Positions 22,851 through 33,750 are shown, numbered from the stretch's first letter. The stretch: DNA of 64,000 nt from Cordilura impudica (GCA_963682025.1 OY821518.1:147571095-147635094), one strand, 5' to 3'. Notes: generated by a model not told the origin, from the letters alone. Numbers and translations are program-made.

Positions 22851-24063
22851 AAAAAAAAATATGTGTTTTCCCTTGTACCGACTAATTTACAAATCAACAA
22901 CACTTTAAATAATTAACATCACATTTAACAAAACATTCACAGTCAATACAAAAAATAAATGAACGTGAAGTACCGAATCTTAAGTACCCTTCGTATTATT
23001 ATTACAAATCAATTAACAATACATTAATAGATTGAACATCACAAGCTTAAACCAAGATAGAAACAGTACACGTATGTTTGCATGTACATGACCAACACTA
23101 TCGTGTAGGGTTCAAATGAACCAAAAAACAAATAGAGATGGAAGCGTGAACAAATTTATTTTTCAAAGCAGTGTACGTGTGTAACATAGATTTTTCTCAT
23201 ATTTTTAAACGAAGTAACTTGTGCGTTAGTCTAGATTTAAAAGTTAAAGTGTATAAAATATATAAAGACTAAGCTTTAATTATTTATGCATTAAGCTTTA
23301 ATTAAATAAATATTAACTATTTACGAAATAATTTCTCGCTCGTGAGTGAAAATCAAATTTGTGATGCCATTATAGCATGAACATAAGTGAAAAATTCTAT
23401 TCGTTGTGAATAAATCAGAACTCTTTTTTTTTTCGTGAGTGTGCGTGATTTAAAATTACTTAGCTACAATAACAACTACCATACGGAATATAAAGACAGA
23501 AGACAATAAAAACAACTTGATTTTTTGTTTGATTTTTTCACATAGATTTTTTTAGCAACTGGAGTTCTTTCACAAAAACTTTAATAAGTCAAAAACCGCA
23601 AAAAGATATTCTGGGATATAATAGCTGAAATCTCATATTTTAAGAGCATATCAGCTGATTTTCCCGGTGACACCCAAAAAGTTGTTGAAACTCAATGCAT
23701 ACGTCAAAAATATCCTATTTTAGAGCATTGTTTTTTCTTAAATATTTCCAAAACATTTATATAAACAAAAAATATTTAATTCTATGCTCAGTAAAAGTAA
23801 ATTTTTACTTTTAGAAGCCTAATTAAAAAAAATAATCACTTGAAATATCAAAAAAATCACTTTTTACCAATGCGCGCAAAAATAATAAGATTTATTGAAC
23901 TTTAAGTACACACTGCAAATAAAGTAAACAACTTAGAACTTTTGTTTTTGTAATTAGTGATGTGGTATTTTATCTTTTTTTACCCGGTACCAAATACGGT
24001 TGTGAAAGCTAAAGTTCGTCTATTGAATTAATCGCCACTTTTGATAGAGTTAGCCCCTCTGTG
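22851..24063. other. Non-coding 5' region of Transib 1
   Basis: AT-rich, no coding similarity. It belongs to Transib 1 by virtue of the right terminus at 24063 and may include its promoter. Confidence 0.6.
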
Positions 24064-24075
24064 CGACGCACAGTG
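24058..24075. other. Head-to-head Transib junction sharing one CGACG
   Basis: Reads CTGTG-CGACG-CACAGTG: the right heptamer of Transib 1, the 5-bp target, and the left heptamer of Transib 2 with nothing else between. It implies that one element inserted exactly at the duplication made by the other. Confidence 0.85.
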
Positions 24076-24611
24076 GACCATATTTTGAGAAGGCGGCCAA
24101 AAATAATTTTTTTTGTTACCGATTTTAAAGTTATGTTATTCATTTGAAAGTAAATACTAGTAAACCTCGGGAGCCAAAAAATTGCGACTCTATCTCAACT
24201 AAAACACAGCGAACAGGGTCTTCGAAAATGGGCTTTCTCAGTATTTTGCTAAAATTAAAAATTTCTTTGCAAATTTTTATATTTGAATGGCTGTAACTTT
24301 TTTGATTTAAAAGATTTTGAAGTGAAATAAATTTTGTGTAATTTTGTGGCTTCCATACTATTAATATTAAAAATGTAAAATCGCTGAGTCATTCCGAAAT
24401 TGTAAAAGGTCCAAATTTTCCGAAAATCTCCTACTTAATAGAGCATAACTCCTGCCAGTCAAAAGCAGTCAGAAAAGATCTTGCACTCTTCTATAGTCCG
24501 AGTCCTCCCCTATACCTCATTATACACCCGCCAGTTTCCGCCCGTGTGCACCAGAACAATTTTTCTGACCCAAGGTTAAATATTTTCTGCAAAATTTATG
24601 AATACAAAACT

Positions 24612-24830
24612 TGTCCACTATGTGGTTAGGATATATTAAGTTTGAGGTGATGTTTGTAACTGCCAAAAATATTGGAACTTTATCCATCTTTTATTATACG
24701 GATCGACTCAAAAACACTTTCTGAGTCCATTAAACGATGTCCGTCCGTCCGTCTGAGTGTTATGAATACAAAAGTTGGTCGTACCGGTGCACAGCGGTGT
24801 ATTTTTTTGCGTGTCGGTAGAGTTGTCAGG
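24612..24830 (+). repeat. Diverged fragment of the hairpin-ended Helentron-like family
   Basis: Contains CACTATGTGGTTAGG, GTTTGTAACTGCCAAAAATATT, CGGATCGACTC, TTTCTGAGTC and GATGTCCGTCCGTCCGTCTG in the same order as the left half of the full copies at 26648 and 28944. It is clearly more diverged and lacks the hairpin end. Confidence 0.7.
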
Positions 24831-24981
24831 AATTGTTATATACTTATAAAAAGGGTTGAGATATAATGCGCTTAATTGTTACAGGTACATTTACATATGT
24901 ATCTTTTAAAAACATTAATAGTCTGAATTAGAATTATATAGTTTAAATACCTGACAAAATGGGAAACAATTTAAATAACAG

Positions 24982-25240
24982 GTAAATGGTAAAAAAAAAA
25001 CTATTGCGACATAGCCCTTTAAGATATGAGCAGGTATGCTTCACCTTTTAAAAGGGGTTAGGGTGTGGGTTTTATGCTTCTAAAAGTGGTAATAAAAGAT
25101 AAAAATTTTTAAATGGTAAAAAAAACTATTGCGACATAGCCCTTTAAGATATGAGCAGGTTGATTCACCTTTTAAAAGGGGTTAGGGTGTGGGTCTTTTA
25201 TGCTTCTAAAAGTGGTAATAAAAGACAAAAATTTGTATTT
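24982..25240. repeat. Tandem duplication, two ~127-bp units
   Basis: Two head-to-tail units begin AAATGGTAAAAAAA...ACTATTGCGACATAGCCC and end GTGGTAATAAAAGA.AAAAATT. They differ by an A-run length and two small indels. The duplication ends just before the transposase start at 25248 and could affect its 5' UTR. Confidence 0.85.
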
Positions 25241-25753
25241 TATATAATTGCAAGAAAGAGTATTTATAATAATGCTTCCACAATTATTATTCATTACAAT
25301 TTGTGCAATGGCTAAGTACTGTTATAGAGATCTGGCAGATATTTATTTTCAACGAAATGATGTAGACGATGTAATTTTGCACATAGTGAGCAACGACTTC
25401 TTTAAGAATTGTAACCTAGAAGACATTGAAGTGCACAAAGGAAAAATTACTAATTTTGCATCGAATTTGAAAAGACGGTACATTGAATGCTCTCATAGCA
25501 AGGCAAAGATGTACAAACGTTACCAAGACTGGTTAATAAAGGAACATATTTTTGAGAGTGCATCTACAACTGCCAACGAAAGTGGAAAAAAGGTTCGACC
25601 AGCAAAACCAATTGACGGATGTAGTGAAAGAACTCGAAGGCGCAAGTTGGAGAATATCAATGAAGAAATTTCTCAAAGAATTATTAAGGATTCATTTTTG
25701 CACCAAATTCAACCAACCCAGAATAAAAAAAAATAAAATTGAAATAAGTGAAA

Positions 25754-26547
25754 AACAAGTAAGAAAATTATAGTCGGTCTAGACCGACTATACGATACCC
25801 TATACCATGCGTTTAGAGACCCTAACTCTTAGGCCCAACTAACTGGACATAGAAAATAAGCAAAAACAAAATTTGAGTGGGATTTTTATTAATTTTTTTG
25901 GCTGCAGATATGAAAAAGTTCATATCGGATGCTATATCTATATAGGGACTTGGTGCAAAAATGGACCGATCCTGATCATGTTTGGTAAGGTCTCTTGTAT
26001 TTTGCAAAAATATATACAAACAAAATTTGAGAAGAATCAGTGCAATATTTTTGTTTTTTAATAGATTTAAGTGAAGATCGGGAAGCAGCTCTATATGGGG
26101 TCAAAGGGATCATTATTGGACTACTCATTAATGGATGTAATGAACGCATACAAACCCAATTTGAGTAAGATCTATATGACAATTTGGATCTTATGGCAAT
26201 TTATGTCGATTTCATATGGGTAATTTGTATGGGGGCTAGGTCTGAACATGGACCGATTCTCACCAATTTCAATAGCGTTCATCCCATGGCCGATAAAAGC
26301 TTATGTACCAAATTTCATCAAAATACATTCATATTTGCGACCTGCAGTTTGATTACAAGCTTTACATGGACACACAGACGGACGGACGGACGGACGGACG
26401 GACGGACGGACATTGTTAAATCAACTCAGAAAGTGATTCTGATTCGATCGGTATAATTGAAGATGGGTCTAGGTCAAATATTTTTGGTAGTTACAAACAG
26501 CAGCACAAAGTCATTATACCCAAACCACATAGTGGTATAGGGTATAA
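25754..26547 (-). mobile_element. Hairpin-ended Helentron/DINE-like element A
   Basis: In minus orientation it begins TTTATACCCTATACCAC, has a GTCC/GTCT microsatellite (26378-26412), and ends with TGGTATAGGGTAT. The 20-bp palindrome TAGTCGGTCTAGACCGACTA (25771-25790) and AATTTTCTTACTTGTT follow. A subterminal inverted repeat, (GTCY)n core and a 3' hairpin are the layout of Helentron-associated elements (DINE-1 group). It interrupts the Transib 2 transposase. Open frames inside are artefacts. Confidence 0.78.
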
Positions 26548-26647
26548 ATAATAGAAGCGAGCCCAAGGCGCGCAAAGACGATTTTGAAAAGCATTCCTAC
26601 ACCAATTGAAGATAAGAAATTTACGCCGGAAGAAGCGTTCGCCCTAT

Positions 26648-27425
26648 TTTTATATCCTATACCACTATGTGGTTTGGGTATAATGACTTTGTGCTGCTGT
26701 TTGTAACTACCAAAAATATTTGACCTAGACCCATCTTTAATTATACCGATCGAATCAGAATCACTTTCTGAGTTGATTTAACAATGTCCGTCCGTCCGTC
26801 CGTCTGTGTGTCCATGTAAAGCTTGTAATCAAAATGCAGGTCGCAAATATGAATGTATTTTGATGAAATTTGGTATATAAGCTTTTATCGGCCATGGGAT
26901 GAACGCTATTGAAATTGGTGAGAATCGGGTTATGTTCAGACCTAGCCCCCATACAAATTACCCATATGAAATCGACATAAATTGCCATAAGATCCAAATT
27001 GTCATATAGATCTTACTCAAATTGGGTTTGTATGCGTTCATTACATCCACTAATGAGTAGTCCAAAAATGATCCCTTTGACCCCATATAGAGCTGCTTCC
27101 CGATCTTCAGTTAAATCTATTAAGAAACAAAAATATTGCACTGATTCTCCTCAAATTTTGTTTGTACATATTTTTGCAAAATACAAGAGACTTTACCAAA
27201 CATGATCAGGATCGGTCCATTTTTGGACCTAGTCCCTTTACAGATATAGCATCCGATATGAACTTTTTCATATCTGCAGCCAAAAAAATTAATAAAAATC
27301 GCACTCAAATTTGGTTTATGCTTATTTTCTATATCGAAGTAGTTGGACCGAAAGATAGGGTCTCTAAACCATGGTATAGGGTATCATATAGTCGGTCTAG
27401 ACCGACTATAATTTTCTTACTTGTT
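26648..27425 (+). mobile_element. Hairpin-ended Helentron/DINE-like element B
   Basis: Same family as element A in the opposite orientation: TATATCCTATACCACTATG start, GTCC tract near 26786-26806, palindrome at 27389-27408, and ACTTGTT end. Only a 100-bp piece of transposase (26548-26647) separates it from A, so A and B form a long inverted pair. Confidence 0.78.
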
Positions 27426-28943
27426 GGATTTGAAATTGACCAAAAATCAATATAACGAATTGCGGGAGCGAACCAATGAAAAGAATTGTGGGATTTTTCC
27501 AGAGTATCGAGATTTAGTTTCTGCCAAAAAAGAATGCTTACCTTCACAATCTGCTATTAGTGTCACTTCAACATCAGCAGAAATAAAATTGCAAGATCTC
27601 CTTAAACATACTGCAGAACGATTGCTAAATACGGTTGATACTGATCATTTAAAAAAATTGGTAATGGCAACATTACTTTAATTTCTAAATGGGGATGTGA
27701 TGGATCCTCTGGTCAGAAACAATACAAGCAATTTAATGCCGAAATTTCATCAGATGGTAATTTATTTATGGTATCTTTCGTTCCATTGCGCTTAACAAAA
27801 AGGTATAGCGTCTTAGAGCCATCAACTAGTAGAGCAACAGAAATTGATATATGGAAAAATGAAATTCCTTCTTCAACAAAGTATTGCAGACCAATAAAAT
27901 TTGCATTCAAAAAGGAAACCAAAGATGTCATAACTGAAGAAGTTCAAAAAATTAAAGATCAAATTAAGGAACTTCAACCAGTTATATTTAAATTTGATGA
28001 CCAAGATATTGAAGTACATTTTAAAATGTGTCTCACAATGATTGATGGAAAAGTTGCACAAGCTTTAACTGGAAAAAAGTCAACGTCAAGCTGCATTATA
28101 TGCCAAAAGACATCAAGTCAATTAAGCCAACCCCCACCAGAAGACGATAGTTTTAAGGAAGCCTACGAATTTGGAATGTCCCCTCTTCATGCTAGAATAC
28201 GTTTCATGGAGCATATTCTTAAATTGGGTTATGATTTGGAATTTGGTCCGTTAGACGAAACAGTGAGAAAAAACTAAGAAAATGAAGAAAAAAGAAGAAA
28301 AAAAACAAATTCAACAAAAATATCTACAGCTAGGCCTCGTAATCGACCAACCAAAACAAGGGGAAGGAAACACAAATGATGGAAATACTGCAAGGAGATT
28401 TTTTTCCGATCCAGAAACTGCAGCATCTATCACAGGTATAGATCATGAATTAATAAGACGATTCCAAATAATATTAGAAGTTCTATCATGCAGCAGAAAG
28501 ATAAATGCAAAAAAATTTGGAGAGTACGCCAATAAAACAGCTATACTTTATAATGAAAAATACTCTTGGAGATATATGCCATCCACAGCTCATAAAATTT
28601 TGTACCATGGGGAACAAATAATTCAAAACAATATGCTACCAATAGGACATCTATCTGAAGAAGCGCTAGAAAAAATGAACAAAGACTACAGATTCTTTCG
28701 CGAGCACAACACAAGGAAAATGTCCAGATGTTGTACTAACGAAGACCTTATCACTATTTTGTTGTGCACTTCAGATCCATATATGTCCAACATTCGTCAA
28801 AAATGGAAAACTACCTCTACTGAATTAGACGAAGAAGCTAAACAACTTCTAGAAGATGAATATCAAGGCTATTTAGAATAAATTTTTACTAAAATTGGTT
28901 GATTTACAGTACTTTTTCATTACACTAACAATAAGTTACACTT

Positions 28944-29734
28944 TTTATACCCTATACCACTATGTGGTTTGGGTATAATGACTTTGTGCTGCTATTTGTA
29001 ACAACCAAAAATATTTGACCTAGACCCATCTTTAATTATACCGATCGAATCAGAATCACTTTCTGAGTTGATTTAACAATGTCCGTCCGTCCGTCCGTCC
29101 GTCCGTCCGTCTGTGTGTCCATGTAAACCTTGTAATCAAACTGCAGGTCGCAAATATGAATATATTTTGATGAAATTTGGTATATAAGCTTTTGTCGGCC
29201 ATGTGATGAACGCTATTGAAATTGGTGAGAATCGGTCCATGTTCAGACCTAGCCCCCATACAAATTACCCATATGAAATCGACATAAATTGCCATAAGAT
29301 CCAAATTGTCATATAGATCTTACTCAAATTGGGTTTGTATGCGTTCATTACATCCATTAATGAGTAGTCCAAAAATGATCCCTTTGACCCCATATAGAGC
29401 TGCTTCCCGATCTTCACTTAAATCTATTAAAAAACAAAAATATTGCACTGATTCTTCTCAAATTTTGTTTGTATATATTTTTGCAAAATACAAGAGACTT
29501 TACCAAACATGATCAGGATCGATCCATTTTTGGACCTAGTTCCTATATAGATATAGCATCCGATATGAACTTTTTCATATCTGCAGCCAAAAAAATTAAT
29601 AAAAATCCCACTCAGATTTGGTTTTTGCTTATTTTCTATGTCCAGTCAGTTGGGCCTAAGAGATAGGGTTTCTAAACACATGGTATAGGGTATCGTATAG
29701 TCGGTCTAGACCGACTATAATTTTCTTACTTGTT
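28944..29734 (+). mobile_element. Hairpin-ended Helentron/DINE-like element C
   Basis: Full-length family member: TTTATACCCTATACCAC start, (GTCC) tract 29081-29112, TGGTATAGGGTATCG followed by the perfect palindrome at 29698-29717, and TTACTTGTT end. It lies ~60 bp after the Transib 2 stop codon. Confidence 0.78.
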
Positions 29735-29987
29735 TTATATAGTTAAAAAATTTTCTTGATTTAAAAATTTATATATTTTGTAAATTTACAATAAAAATTG
29801 TTATATTTCATAAATTTACCATAAAAATTGATATAGAAATATTTAAAAAGACAATAAAAAATATTTAACTTAAGCAAAACATACGAGGTTTTCATTGAAA
29901 CTTCTCTATCTTGAACCAATATAAGGTAACTTTTACGTTCGCTGCTTAATAAATAATATTTTAGCTCGGGATCTTTCAAAAAAAAAA
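29735..29987. other. Transib 2 non-coding DNA between elements C and D
   Basis: AT-rich, with a short internal near-repeat (ATATTTxxTAAATTTAC-AATAAAAATTG-like motifs at 29770-29850). No coding similarity. Confidence 0.5.
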
Positions 29988-30767
29988 ACAAGTAAGAAAA
30001 TTATAGTCGGTCTAGACAGACTATACGATACCCTATACCATGCGTTTAGAAACCCTATCTCTTAGGCCCAACTAACTGGACATAGAAAATAAGCAAAAAC
30101 CAAATTTTTTAGTGGGATTTTTATTAACTTTTTTGGCTGCAGATATGAAAAAGTTCATATTGGATGCTATATCTATATGGGGACTAGGTCCAAAAATGGA
30201 CCGATCCTGATCATGTTTGGTAAAGTCTCTTGTATTTTGCAAAAATATATACAAACAAAATTTGAGAAGAATCAGTGCAATATTTTTGTTTTTTAATAGA
30301 TTTAAGTGAAAATCGGGAAGCAGCTCTATATGGGGACAGAGGTATAATTTTTGGACTACTCATTAATAGATGTAATGAACGCATATAAACCCAATTTGAG
30401 TAAGATCTATATGACAATTTGGATCTTATGACAATTTATGTCGATTTCATAGGGGTAATTTGTATGGGGGCTAGGTCTGAACATGGACCGATTCCCACCA
30501 ATTTCAATAGCGTTTATTCCATGGCCGATAAAAGTTTATATACCAAATATCATCAAAACATATTCATATTTACGACCTGCAGTTTGATTACAAAGTTTAC
30601 ATGGACACACAGACGGACGGACGGACGGACATTGTTAAATCTACTCAGAAAGTGATTCTGATTCGATCGGTATAATTAAAGATGGGTCTAGGTCAAATAT
30701 TTTTGATTGTTACAAACAGCAGCACAAAGTCATTATACCCAAACCACATAGTGGTATAGGGTATAAA
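29988..30767 (-). mobile_element. Hairpin-ended Helentron/DINE-like element D
   Basis: Same family, reverse orientation relative to C. The palindrome at 30004-30023 has one mismatch (TCTAGACAGACTA instead of TCTAGACCGACTA). It ends CATAGTGGTATAGGGTATAAA. Pairs with C as a second inverted pair with a ~250-bp spacer. Confidence 0.78.
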
Positions 30768-31141
30768 AACATCCTTTGACCCTTGTGCACATTAGGACTA
30801 AAAAGTTTATGGGGGCCAAAGTTTGGCATTTTCTGAAAAAATTAACTTAAAAAATTGTTAAAAAGTATTAGTTGTAAAATTAACTGAAAAAATAAGACAT
30901 TATATTAAAAAAAAAACCTTTTTTCACTTTTTAACACTTCACTTTTGTACTAAAATTCAACTACAAATGAAAATGTATTTTAAACCCTCCGTAACTTTTT
31001 TTATTTTCAGTCGACAATTACGTTTTATAGCGAAACTTAAAGGGTAATGTCTCACCTACCAAACAAAGGAAATCCGTATATCAAAATTCCAATCCAAAGT
31101 TATAGATTTTTGACCGCCTTCTCGTTAAATGGTCCACTGTG
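30768..31141. other. Right non-coding end of Transib 2
   Basis: AT-rich non-coding sequence ending in the inverted terminus with GACCGCCTTCTCG and ATGGTCCACTGTG. An RSS-like reading on the opposite strand gives CACAGTG, 23 bases, then AAAAATCTA. Confidence 0.6.
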
Positions 31142-31146
31142 CGACG

Positions 31147-31690
31147 TAAGAAACCGAATAAAAGTTGGCAAGCATTCATTTAACATTTTTAGCCCCATAT
31201 GGCGATCACCACATATTTCTAAAAGAACCAAGCTTAATATATTTAATTCCTGTATAAAATCATTTCTTCTCTATGGATGTGAATCGTGGAATGCAGCGGA
31301 GAAGACTGTTAACTCGTTACAGGTTTTCATAAATCGCTGCCTGCGGATAATTTTAAAAATATTCTGGCCAGCTACGATATCCAATGAAAGGCTATGGGTC
31401 CAAACCTCCCAAATCCCCGAAAATGGCGCTGGCTAGGGCATACTTTACGAACGCCCGTTGACGATGTCACAAGTCAAGCTATAGAATGGAACCCGCAAGG
31501 AAGCCGTAGAAGCAGAAGACCATCACACACCTGGCGCCGCCAGATCGAAATTGAAGCGGCCAATAAAGATAAGACCTGGAACGAGTTAAAAACACTTGCA
31601 TCGGACAAATCAGAATGGAACATATTTGTCCTGACCCTATGCTCCTTGTAGGAACTATGGGAACTTATATATATACATATATATAATATA
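31147..31690 (+). pseudogene. LINE part 3: RT thumb and C-terminal domain, 3' end
   Basis: Continues directly from 20888 once the Transibs and one CGACG are removed. It has an RNRIKVGKHSFNIFSPIW block, LNIFNSCIKSFLLYGCESW, INRCLRIILKIFWPATIS and, after a shift at ~31430, a LGHTLRTP segment. A basic RRSRRPSHTWRRQIE stretch ends in LTLCSL and a stop at 31651. This is the typical LINE C-terminus. The tail is TATATA-rich simple sequence (31660-31720). Confidence 0.88.
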
Positions 31691-31699
31691 CTAATAGAT

Positions 31700-32642
31700 A
31701 TTAATAGATATATTAATATATATTTCAAATAATTCCACGATTTAGTACTTATAGCCAACTATAATATATGAAATATAATAAGTTTGTAGGTAACTATAAA
31801 TTAGCTAACTTTAAGTTAGTTGAAAAGTCATGCAGAGTCGGACAATTGACTACCGCCTAGGACATCGCAATGTTAAAATTGTCAGTTTACTTCATTAAAA
31901 GTAATTCAAGTATCAACCACCACTAGTTGCGTAATAGTTATATGTATGTATATGTTTAATTACACTTAAATTGTATAAATTTGCAAATTTAAATGTCAAA
32001 ATCAATAAGCAAACAATGATTTTTGGGAAATAGCCTTAGGTGAAAAAATAAGTCGAGGTCATAGATGGACGTAAGCTCATCTTTATATGGGGACTTGTTC
32101 CGATCATGACCATACTTTACACGTACCTTTTTATGTTCTAATAACATATATTCGTATAAAATCTATTATTTTCTTTGCCTTTAAATACTGTTTGAACATG
32201 TGATTTACAAGCATAGTTAATTAGAACATACGATGTAAATATCAATTTGATGATTTGAATGATTTTTGGGTAATTTAAGATAGAATGCTTAGCTTTTCAC
32301 CCCTTTACATAGCAACAAAATACTTTGACTTGACATCTGACATGTCAACAAATAAAAACACTGGACTTTTGGGGATGATAAGTTTAAAACGCGATAAGTA
32401 GGTTATTTGTTGTGGGTATATTTTAATCGTTTAACATAAAACACAATTAGTTTGTTCACTAAGTCGTTTTAATTTGAATCTATCTATATAAAGAAAATAC
32501 AGAATTAGTATCTAGATTTCTGTCTATTGCGTTTCTGTTCCCATAAGAATGGCAACGCAACTTTCAATAAACGCTTTTTACTGTGTCAGCGTTTATGGGG
32601 TTTTACAAAAAATATTTCATGTTTGTTCCATGTTATACAATA
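31700..32642. other. Unassigned AT-rich spacer with a small hairpin repeat
   Basis: No gene recognised. Near 32560-32600 is AAACGCTTTTTACTGTGTCAGCGTTT, given here in halves: AAACGCTTTTTACT then GTGTCAGCGTTT, a 7-bp stem with a ~12-base loop. Related sequences occur on the other side of the next Helitron at 36098-36170. Confidence 0.5.
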
Positions 32643-32839
32643 CTAGTTGATTGTGTGGCACCTAGGCGCCCGTTTAAAAATTATGAATAAAACAGTTTAA
32701 ATTTAAATACACGAAAAATTTATAATAAATTAAATTCCTTTTAATATAGTAGTAAAATGAAAATTATATTGTTACATATGTACATATGAAAAAAGATTGT
32801 GTCTGTAGAAATTATATACATAAGTATCAAAACAGATAA

Positions 32840-32990
32840 GAAATATTTGGCAAAAAGTTTTTCAATTTAGAATCTCTTGAAAAACTATATTTCGTGTGAA
32901 AAATCGTTGGTCGTTTAATAGTTTTCCTCGCTGTGGGTTCGATTGAATACGTATCTTAACTTGGCTTGCAACTTTTGATCGTGACAAAGC
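32840..32990 (-). pseudogene. Residual C-terminus of Helitron helicase in copy 2
   Basis: Only the last ~40 codons remain (a segment reading GKLLNDQ and FTRNIVFQEILN on the minus strand). It corresponds to 16177-16310 in copy 1. Confidence 0.65.
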
Positions 32991-33106
32991 ATCGTGACAA
33001 AGTAACAATTTTTTGACTATTGTATGTGTGAACAATTTGACTTGAGTGTGGGAAGGCCGGGTAAAGTGAGGAGATTGGAGATTCCCAAAATTATTAAAAT
33101 TTAATA

Positions 33107-33748
33107 CAATGGAGTTCGCTTATAACGAACCCTGGTTGCAATAAATTTTTGTTTATAGCGAAGAATTTCTGCGGTCCCAAGAGTTTTAATCACATTTTTC
33201 ATACAAATTGCTTCTCTTATAGCGAACAGTGGTTATATCAAACTTTTGACTTTAACAAACAAATTTTTTTTCCATTTCAGAATTTTCGTATATTTTATAT
33301 ATTTAAAAAAAATTAATTTCAATTTAATTTAATTTTATTTTCATTTAATTTTAATACAAAACAAAAACTTTGATTTTCAAATGAAGTTTTGTAAAAGGTC
33401 CTTTTATGTATATTTTCGCAAAAGTTTGCCAGTAGCCAACCTTTGCTTTGCACTTTCTGCTTCTATACATAAAGAGTTTTTAATATTATATGATTTTAAA
33501 AAAATTTTTATTTTGATAGAAACTCGGTAATTTTAGTCTTATTAAGGCAAACTATTAATATAATAATGTAATTTATGTTTTATAACTTTATAAAATGCCC
33601 CAAAATAAATAAACTTATTCAACTAAAAAAAACTTTTTAAACCTTTCGGACAAATCAAAAAAATACTACGGTTATAACGAACTTAGTCTATAAGGAACTA
33701 ATTTGGCCGGTCCCGCCGAGTTCGGTATAACCTAACTCCATTTTATTG
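33107..33748. repeat. pogo/Tigger-like MITE inside Helitron copy 2
   Basis: Same MITE as 16813-17466, with CAATGGAGTTCGCTTATAAC at the left, complementary TAACTCCATTTTATTG at the right, and TA on both sides. Confidence 0.7.
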
Positions 33749-33750
33749 TA

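Larger units (their letters stand above)
20894..24063 (-). mobile_element. Transib transposon 1
   Basis: The left end is CACAGTGGGG and the right end CCCCTCTGTG (reverse complement CACAGAGGGG). A second shared block, AAGTGGCGATTAATTCA, lies ~20 bp inside both ends. The 5-bp GC-rich duplication CGACG is at 20889-20893 and 24064-24068, as known for Transib. The transposase is on the minus strand. The CACAGTG start is the RSS-heptamer-like terminus expected of this RAG1-related superfamily. Confidence 0.88.
25248..28881 (+). pseudogene. Transib 2 transposase (RAG1-like), interrupted twice
   Basis: Exonic pieces are 25248-25736, 26548-26647, 27426-28277 and 28282-28881. The first has an N-terminal helical region and an NBR-like basic segment (GKKVRPAKPIDGCSERTRRR), which in RAG1 binds the nonamer. 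The third holds KWGCDGSSGQKQYKQ (likely first Asp, in the +1 frame near 27690), LTMIDGKVAQALTG, a CIICQKT Cys pair and MSPLHARIRFMEHI. The fourth has GNTNDGNTARRFF, YMPSTAHKILYHG and LPIGHLSEEALEKMNKD (catalytic Glu region), then EDLITILLCTSDPYM. The coding parts are well preserved apart from the two insertions and small shifts (near 27660 and 28277). Confidence 0.87.
24069..31141 (+). mobile_element. Transib transposon 2, loaded with nested elements
   Basis: The left terminus is CACAGTGGACCAT and the right ATGGTCCACTGTG. The imperfect inverted ends agree over ~36 bp, including GAGAAGGCGG. CGACG follows at 31142-31146 and precedes at 24064-24068. It carries a plus-strand RAG1-like transposase split by two Helentron-like elements, two more such elements downstream, one fragment upstream, and a 127-bp tandem duplication. 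Without inserts it would be about 3.7 kb. Confidence 0.88.
7200..31690 (+). mobile_element. Non-LTR retrotransposon (LINE) split into three parts by nested insertions
   Basis: The pieces at 7200-8954, 19918-20888 and 31147-31690 read in order as one LINE: GC-richer 5' leader, APE-type endonuclease, reverse transcriptase, and C-terminal domain. The first junction carries the BEL/Pao duplication CACAG and the second the Transib duplication CGACG. Removing the inserts with one copy of each duplication restores reading continuity; at the second junction the frame is exactly preserved. The style is that of RTE/CR1-like 'endonuclease-reverse transcriptase' elements; clade not resolved. The 3' end is a TA-rich simple repeat after 31651. 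Confidence 0.8.

Noticed and set aside
26184..30655. Repeated ~70-codon open frames (MDLMAIYVDFIWVICM... and MSYRSYSNWVCM...)
   Set aside because: They recur in every Helentron-like copy on both strands and include the GTCY repeat as RTDGRTDG. They follow DNA-level conservation rather than coding constraint.
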